DNA of 64,000 nt from contig NZ_JAQJZJ010000014.1 of NCBI RefSeq assembly GCF_027988105.1, positions 1 to 64,000 on the forward strand, in the 5' to 3' direction. The notes beneath the pieces are model-generated. The model ran no database searches, was not told the DNA's origin, and was given only the letters and a program-made list of their open reading frames with translations. Source of the DNA: Pseudomonas aestuarii. GTDB lineage: Bacteria; Pseudomonadota; Gammaproteobacteria; Pseudomonadales; Pseudomonadaceae. Shown here piece by piece: positions 59,345-64,000 of the stretch; the stretch's first letter is position 1, and each line of letters begins with the position of its first letter. The position numbers and the translations under genes were made by a program.

Positions 59345-60628
59345 TCAGCTCATACCCAGCCAGTTCGGCAGGGCCATGGACACGGCCGGGATGTAGGTGA
59401 TGATCATCAGGAAGCCCAGCAGCAGCATCAGCCATGGCCAGGCGGCCTTGATCACCGCGGTCAGCGGCATGCCGGTGACCGCCGAGGTGACGAACAGGTT
59501 GAGGCCCACCGGCGGGGTGATCAAACCGATCTCCATGTTCACCACCATGATGATGCCCAGGTGGATCGGGTCGATGCCCAGTTGCACGGCGATCGGGAAG
59601 AGGATCGGTGCGAGGATCAGGATGATCGCCGAGGGCTCCATGAAGGCGCCGGCGACCAGCAGCACGATGTTCACCACCAGCAGGAATTGCCAGGGCTGCA
59701 GGCCCATCTCGATCACAATAGCGGTGATGGTCTGGGGGATCTGCTCGGTGGTCAGCACGTGGGCGAAGAGCATGGCGTTGGCGATGATGAACATCAGCAT
59801 GATGGTCAGCTTGCCGGACTCCAGGAGCACCTTGGGGCACTCGCGGATGCGCATGTCCTTGTACACGAACAGGGCGACGAAACCGGCGTAGACCGCCGCC
59901 ACCGCCGCCGCTTCGGTCGGGGTGAACATGCCGGAGTAGATGCCGCCGAGGATGATCACCATCAGCAGCAGGCCCCAGATCGCCTTGCGTGCGGTGGTCA
60001 GCAGCTGGCGCAGACTGGCCCGCGGCAGGGAGGGCAGGTCCATCTTGCGCGCGACAATGTAGATCGCCGTCATCAAGGCCACGCCGAGCATCAGGCCCGG
60101 TACCACCCCGGCCATGAACAGCTTGCCGACCGATTGTTCGGTCGCGGCGGCATACACCACCATGACGATCGACGGCGGAATCAGGATGCCCAGGGTACCG
60201 GCGTTGCAGACGATGCCGGCGCCGAAGGCCTGCGGGTAACCGGAACGGACCATGCCGGCGATGGCAATCGAGCCCACGGCGGCCACGGTCGCCGGCGAGG
60301 AGCCGGACAAGGCGGCAAACAGCATGCAGGCCATCACCGCGGAGATCGCCAGGCCGCCACGGATATGGCCGACGCAGGCATTGGCGAAGTCGATCAGGCG
60401 CTGGGCCACGCCGCCGGTGGTCATGAAGGCGCCGGACAGCAGGAAGAACGGAATCGCCAGGAGGGTGTAGTGCTCGCTGGTCTCGAACAGCTTGATCGCC
60501 AGCGAACGCACCGAATCCGGGCTGAACAGCATGATGGTCACCGAGCCGGCCAGGCCGAGGGACGCGGCAACCGGTACGCCGATGAACATCATCAGGAACA
60601 GCAGGGCGAAGAGGAACAGGATGGTCAT
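59345..60628 (-). CDS. dctM: TRAP C4-dicarboxylate transporter, large permease DctM
   Basis: A 427-aa inner-membrane subunit with about 12 helices. Features: FLFALLFLMMFIGVPVAASL, AIPFFLLSGAFMTTGGVAQR, GSSPATVAAVGSIAIAGMVR and MVVNMEIGLITPPVGLNLFV. It carries the Na+-coupled substrate path. Its ATG overlaps the dctQ TGA (ATGA). Last gene of dctPQM, with a terminator after it. Confidence 0.95.
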   Translation of the reverse strand: MTILFLFALLFLMMFIGVPVAASLGLAGSVTIMLFSPDSVRSLAIKLFETSEHYTLLAIPFFLLSGAFMTTGGVAQRLIDFANACVGHIRGGLAISAVMACMLFAALSGSSPATVAAVGSIAIAGMVRSGYPQAFGAGIVCNAGTLGILIPPSIVMVVYAAATEQSVGKLFMAGVVPGLMLGVALMTAIYIVARKMDLPSLPRASLRQLLTTARKAIWGLLLMVIILGGIYSGMFTPTEAAAVAAVYAGFVALFVYKDMRIRECPKVLLESGKLTIMLMFIIANAMLFAHVLTTEQIPQTITAIVIEMGLQPWQFLLVVNIVLLVAGAFMEPSAIILILAPILFPIAVQLGIDPIHLGIIMVVNMEIGLITPPVGLNLFVTSAVTGMPLTAVIKAAWPWLMLLLGFLMIITYIPAVSMALPNWLGMS

Positions 60629-61272
60629 TGCTTGTCTTCCTTCTTCTGCTCGTCGTCGTGCTCGGTCAACTTCATGGCTTCGGCGGCTTCATCGGCCAGG
60701 CCGAGGCCGGTCTGCTGGTTACGCAGGATGCGCACGAAGATTTCCAGGAAGCGGATAAACACCATGGCGTAGCCGAATGGCACGATCAGGGTGATGTGCC
60801 ATTGCTTGATGCCGTAGTGACCGAGGTCCTCGGCGCCAATGTTGGCGACAAACAGGGTGTGCATCCAGTCGAAGCTGGCTACCGCGATCAGCCCGGCATA
60901 GCCCAGGCAGCACAGGCAGGCGATCAAGCCGATGATCCGTTGCACCGGCTTGCTGGCCAGTTTGACCAGCGCATCGACGCCGATATGGCCGGCGGTGCGC
61001 ACGCCATAGGCCAGGCCGAAAAAGATCAGCCAGGCGAACAGTGCCTTGGTCAGGGAGATGCTCCAGGTCATGTCCTGGGCCAATCCGAGAATGAAGTCGC
61101 CGATGGCGAAGAGGTTGTCGCTGGCGCCTTCCCAGCGATCGCCCCAGTTGTAGAACAGGGTGTAGAGGTTGTTGAGGATCACGTAGACGAATGTCACAAG
61201 CGTCATGGTCGCCAGGAGAAAGGCGATAAAGCCTTCCTCGAAGTGATCGTACGCGCGTCGCAAGGCGTTCAT
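60625..61272 (-). CDS. dctQ: TRAP transporter small permease DctQ
   Basis: 215 aa with four membrane helices (around 13-35, 70-90, 112-132 and 155-178). Features: FEEGFIAFLLATMTLVTFVY and SLTKALFAWLIFFGLAYGVR, then TAGHIGVDALVKL. ATG 61272 is favoured because GGAG lies nine bases upstream; the ATG at 61281 abuts it. The 143-base gap after dctP is usual. The long charged tail (EHDDEQKKEDKQ) is cytoplasmic. Confidence 0.92.
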   Translation of the reverse strand: MNALRRAYDHFEEGFIAFLLATMTLVTFVYVILNNLYTLFYNWGDRWEGASDNLFAIGDFILGLAQDMTWSISLTKALFAWLIFFGLAYGVRTAGHIGVDALVKLASKPVQRIIGLIACLCCLGYAGLIAVASFDWMHTLFVANIGAEDLGHYGIKQWHITLIVPFGYAMVFIRFLEIFVRILRNQQTGLGLADEAAEAMKLTEHDDEQKKEDKQ

Positions 61273-61340
61273 CGATAGCATCTCCAGTGGAGGAGGGAGG
61301 GCCAGGGCAGCCTGTGTTGGCAGTGCCCTGGCGCAATAGC

Positions 61341-61418
61341 CCGACAGCGGGGCGAGCCGCCGCTGTCGGTGGGATAGGCCGCTATGCGGCTAGGCCTGCG
61401 CGGCCCGACCCACCCTAC
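61341..61418. repeat. Hairpin and extragenic repeat after dctP
   Basis: CCGACAGCGG (61341-61350) and CCGCTGTCGG (61360-61369) form a strong hairpin. It overlaps a GTCGGTGGGATAGGCCGC...GACCCACCCTAC element (61365-61418), another copy of the dispersed family, reaching into the last bases of dctP. It lies between dctP and dctQ and may set the higher level of the binding protein, as seen for other transport operons. Confidence 0.55.
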
Positions 61419-62404
61419 TGGTTGGCTGCGTCGGCGGCCTTGATCAGGTCGGCACCGATTTCGTCTTCGAACTTGGCCCATACCGGCTTCATGGCGTCGC
61501 GCCACATGCCGCGTTGCTCCGGGGTCAGGGTGATGATTTCGGTGGTCTTGGCGTCGAGGATGCGTTGCTTGTCGCCCTCGTTCAGCGCGTTGGCTTGCTT
61601 GTTCACCTCGGCGGTGACTTCCACGATGATCTTGTCCAGCTCGCTGCGGACATCTTCCGGCAGGCTCTTCCAGAAGGTGGTGTTGGTGATCAGCATGTAG
61701 TCGAGGACACCGTGGTTGGACTCGGTGATGTACTTCTGCACTTCATGCATCTTCTGGCTGTAGATGTTCGAGTAGGGGTTCTCGGCACCGTTGACCACAC
61801 CCGTCTGCAGACCTTGGTAAACCTCGGCGAAGCTCATCTTGCGCGGGTTGGCGCGCACGGCCTTGAATTGCTCTTCCAGCACGGCGGACGCCTGTACGCG
61901 GAACTTCAGGCCACGGGCATCCTTGGGCTCACGCAGCGGCTTGTTGGCCGACAGCTGCTTGAGGCCGTTGTGCCAGTAACCCAGGCCGGTGATGTTCTTG
62001 TCTTCCATGGATTTCAGCAGGGCCTGACCTGGCGGGCTTTGCTGGAAACGGTCGAGTGCGGCCATGTCCTTGAACAGGAACGGCAGATCGAATACTTGAA
62101 CCTGCTTGGTGTACTGCTCGAACTTGGCCAGGGATGGGGCGATCAGCTGCACGTCACCGAGCAACAGCGCTTCCATTTCCTTGCCATCGCCAAACAGCGA
62201 GGAGTTGGGGTAGACCTCGACCTTGACCTTGTCGCCCAGACGCTCTTCGGCGAGCTTCTTGAACAGCGCGGCACCCTGGCCTTTCGGCGTGTGCTCGGCG
62301 ACCACGTGGGAGAACTTGATCACGATCGGCTCGGCCGCTTGGGCCATCCCGGCGATGGTCAGGGACAGGGCGCAAGCCAGGGCCTTGGCAGTGAACTTGA
62401 ACAT
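61415..62404 (-). CDS. dctP: TRAP periplasmic C4-dicarboxylate-binding protein DctP
   Basis: A 329-aa secreted binding protein with signal peptide (FTAKALACALSLTIAGMAQA). TRAP features: IKFSHVVAEHTPKGQGAALF, VYPNSSLFGDGKEMEALLLG, and the Arg-centred RGLKFRVQASAVLEEQFKAV with EVYQGLQTGVVNGAENPYSN. It binds succinate, fumarate or malate by family knowledge. GAGGAAG precedes ATG 62404. First gene of dctPQM, controlled by the -24/-12 promoter at 62558-62573. Confidence 0.95.
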   Translation of the reverse strand: MFKFTAKALACALSLTIAGMAQAAEPIVIKFSHVVAEHTPKGQGAALFKKLAEERLGDKVKVEVYPNSSLFGDGKEMEALLLGDVQLIAPSLAKFEQYTKQVQVFDLPFLFKDMAALDRFQQSPPGQALLKSMEDKNITGLGYWHNGLKQLSANKPLREPKDARGLKFRVQASAVLEEQFKAVRANPRKMSFAEVYQGLQTGVVNGAENPYSNIYSQKMHEVQKYITESNHGVLDYMLITNTTFWKSLPEDVRSELDKIIVEVTAEVNKQANALNEGDKQRILDAKTTEIITLTPEQRGMWRDAMKPVWAKFEDEIGADLIKAADAANQ

Positions 62405-62557
62405 ACGAGTGCTTCCTCTTGTTTTTGTGCTTCGTTATGCGCCGCAGCGCTGCAGAACGGGCGAACAAGATCAAGTCTAGGCGGCCTGCCGGAAAACGAC
62501 GGACGCTGGGTAGCGATTGCCTGGACTTGAGGTTGTTGGATCGCCTGCAAGTACTAG

Positions 62558-62573
62558 AGCAACCGCCATGCCA
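62558..62573 (-). promoter_or_regulatory. Sigma-54 promoter of dctPQM
   Basis: Minus strand TGGCATGGCGGTTGCT. It keeps TGGC and TTGCT of TGGCACG-N4-TTGCW with exact spacing and one change (T for C). Together with the sigma-54 activator gene dctD directly upstream, this is strong support. Confidence 0.88.
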
Positions 62574-62652
62574 GACTGTAGGTCGGGGCTGCGAACTGTC
62601 GCGGAAAATCCTTGGCGCAAGGCGATGGCAGCTTGCGGGAACGGGCTTGTGC

Positions 62653-62673
62653 GGGGAACCAATAGATTCCCGG
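62653..62673. promoter_or_regulatory. Candidate DctD activator site
   Basis: GGGGAA (62653-62658) and TTCCCG (62667-62672) form an inverted repeat, about 115 bases before the predicted dctP start of transcription, a usual distance for an enhancer. A GCGGGAAC copy at about 62636 lies beside it. The binding specificity of this DctD is unknown. Confidence 0.4.
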
Positions 62674-62744
62674 TAGCGGTTTGCGGCGTCGTTGCTGCGG
62701 GCAATGCGGCGCCGGAGTGGGTGGGGGTGGCGGGAATCCGCCAG

Positions 62745-64000
62745 TCAGTCGAGGTCGTCTGGCGAGCTTCCGCCAGTATCGGCCACGCTCAGGCCATGCT
62801 TGCGCAATTTGTCGTGCAGGGTCTTGCGCGGCACGCCGAGGGCTTCGGCCAGGCTGCGCAGCGAACCATGGGCACGACTCAGTTCGGCGGCGATCATGGC
62901 GCGTTCGAAGGCTTCTACCTGTTCGCTGAGATTGCCGCTGAGCGGCACGTCGCTTTGTGGGCTGTTCAGGTTTAACTCCAGGCCCAGGTCGAGACCGAGG
63001 GCGAAGCGCTCGGCGGCATTCTGCAGTTCGCGCACATTGCCCGGCCAGGGGTGACGCAGGAGCATGGCGCGCTGCCCCGGTTGCAGTTCGCGCATGGGCA
63101 GGCCGTGGCGGGCGCTGGCACCATCGGCAAAGTGCTGGAACAGCAGCAGGGCGTCTTCGCCACGTTCGCGCAGGGGCGGGATGCGCAGCGGGGCGACGTT
63201 CAGGCGGTAATACAGGTCGGCGCGGAAGCGGCCCTGGTCGGCGGCCTGGCGCAGGTCTTCCTTGGTGGCGGCGATCACGCGGATATCCAGCGGGATCAGC
63301 TGGTTGCCGCCCAGACGCTCGACCACCCGTTCCTGCAGCAGGCGCAGCAGCTTGACCTGGACTTCCAGGCTCATGCTTTCGATTTCATCGAGGAACAGGG
63401 TGCCGCCATTGGCGAACTCGAACTTGCCGATACGGCGTTTCTGCGCCCCGGTAAAGGCGCCCGGTTCGTGGCCGAACAGTTCGCTTTCCACCACCGACTC
63501 GGCCAGGGCGCCGGCGTTGATGGCGACGAAGGGACCGTCGCGGCGGTTGGACAGGTCGTGCAGGGCGCGGGCGACGACTTCCTTGCCGGCGCCGGTTTCG
63601 CCGAGGATCAATACATCGGCGCTGATGTTGGCCAGGGCACCGATCTGCTCACGCAGGCGCGCCATGGCCGGCGACTGGCCGACCAGGCGGGCGCTCAACT
63701 GCTGGCGATCGGCCAGGGCCAGGCGCAGGCTGCGGTTATCCAGCACCAGGCGGCGCAGGGCGAGGGCGCGGCGCACGCTGTCGAGCAGCTCTTCGCTGGC
63801 GAAGGGTTTTTCCAGAAAGTCATAGGCGCCGGCGCGCATCGCCTGCACCGCCAGGGGCACATCGCCATGGCCGGTGATCAGCAGCACCGGCAGGTCCGGG
63901 TCCTGCTCGTGCAGCTGCTCGAGCAGCTGCATGCCATCGATGCCCGGCATGCGGATATCGCTGACCACCACGCCCGCCCAGTCGCGGCCGATGCGCGCGG
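62745..64000 (-). CDS. dctD: Sigma-54-dependent response regulator DctD (5' end cut by window)
   Basis: 418 codons visible. The N-terminus lies beyond the window; the frame is open to base 64000 (IGRDWAGVVVSDIRMPGIDG), with the phosphoacceptor Asp in VVSDIRMP. Receiver Lys is in FLEKPFASEE. The AAA+ domain has Walker A GETGAGKEVVARAL, the sigma-54 contact GAFTGA and Walker B GGTLFLDEIESM. The C-terminal Fis-type HTH is SLRSLAEALGVPRKTLHDKL. It activates dctPQM from the adjacent promoter; dctB is expected just outside the window. Confidence 0.95.
   Translation of the reverse strand, partial: ARIGRDWAGVVVSDIRMPGIDGMQLLEQLHEQDPDLPVLLITGHGDVPLAVQAMRAGAYDFLEKPFASEELLDSVRRALALRRLVLDNRSLRLALADRQQLSARLVGQSPAMARLREQIGALANISADVLILGETGAGKEVVARALHDLSNRRDGPFVAINAGALAESVVESELFGHEPGAFTGAQKRRIGKFEFANGGTLFLDEIESMSLEVQVKLLRLLQERVVERLGGNQLIPLDIRVIAATKEDLRQAADQGRFRADLYYRLNVAPLRIPPLRERGEDALLLFQHFADGASARHGLPMRELQPGQRAMLLRHPWPGNVRELQNAAERFALGLDLGLELNLNSPQSDVPLSGNLSEQVEAFERAMIAAELSRAHGSLRSLAEALGVPRKTLHDKLRKHGLSVADTGGSSPDDLD

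Larger units (their letters stand above)
62405..62744. other. Regulatory region between dctD and dctP
   Basis: 340 bases with a 145-base dctP leader, the sigma-54 promoter and a palindromic candidate activator site at 62653-62673. No gene. Confidence 0.7.

Noticed and set aside
59561..60772. 403-codon open frame antisense to dctM
   Set aside because: Histidine- and aspartate-rich shadow of a hydrophobic permease gene; no conserved features.

Overview
The window reads as a GC-rich gammaproteobacterial chromosome segment, almost certainly Pseudomonas. The evidence is creBC plus creD, a FabY-type ketoacyl synthase, the bioB-F-H-C-D order followed by a SprA-like protein and three tandem acyl-CoA dehydrogenases, malate synthase G next to a GNAT protein and GcvR, and an arcDABC operon with an Anr-type box. 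No rRNA, tRNA, CRISPR array, prophage or intact insertion sequence was seen. Coding density is high, and most intergenic gaps hold hairpin terminators or dispersed extragenic repeats.

Layout. 0-6.5 kb: signal transduction (HD-GYP protein, a small aspartic-protease-like protein, a chemoreceptor, CreB/CreC). 6.5-11.7 kb: small stress-type genes (DUF6151, DinB, DUF3096, DUF2834, OsmC, a secreted repeat peptide) lying between creBC and creD, then a small membrane protein. 11.9-20.1 kb: two GSTs flank a carboxylate-transport neighbourhood (DUF4212 and SSS symporter, the tRNA hydroxylation protein TrhP, a DnaQ-like exonuclease, and a cNMP/CBS/nucleotidyltransferase protein). 20.2-27.2 kb: glcB, GNAT, gcvR, rarD, yihE/srkA and comF. 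27.3-33.1 kb: complete biotin operon, a mini flagellar-rod-like protein and a SprA-family protein. 33.3-39.4 kb: three acyl-CoA dehydrogenases in tandem, each followed by its own terminator. 39.4-46.7 kb: AmpG-like permease, alkyltransferase-like protein, DUF481 protein, FabY and an acyl-CoA synthetase.

46.8-53.7 kb holds the most distinctive accessory locus: a nine-gene N-type F1Fo ATPase operon (atpDCQRBEFAG). It has no delta gene, an enlarged b subunit, and a c subunit carrying the full set of predicted Na+ ligands. A 169-bp palindromic MITE-like element sits exactly at the atpG stop codon. 53.8-59.1 kb: DUF5064 protein and arcDABC on the opposite strand. 59.3-64 kb: TRAP C4-dicarboxylate transporter dctPQM with an excellent sigma-54 promoter, and the sigma-54 activator dctD, cut by the window end.

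How the genes work together. Regulatory sites readable by eye link several loci to known regulators: a BirA-type operator over the bioB promoter, two overlapping PsrA-type palindromes over the first acyl-CoA dehydrogenase promoter, an Anr box before arcD, and a -24/-12 promoter before dctP. Sodium is a recurring theme (N-ATPase, SSS symporter, TRAP transporter). The N-ATPase sits beside the arginine deiminase operon, which makes ATP by substrate-level phosphorylation; a functional link between the two is inference only.
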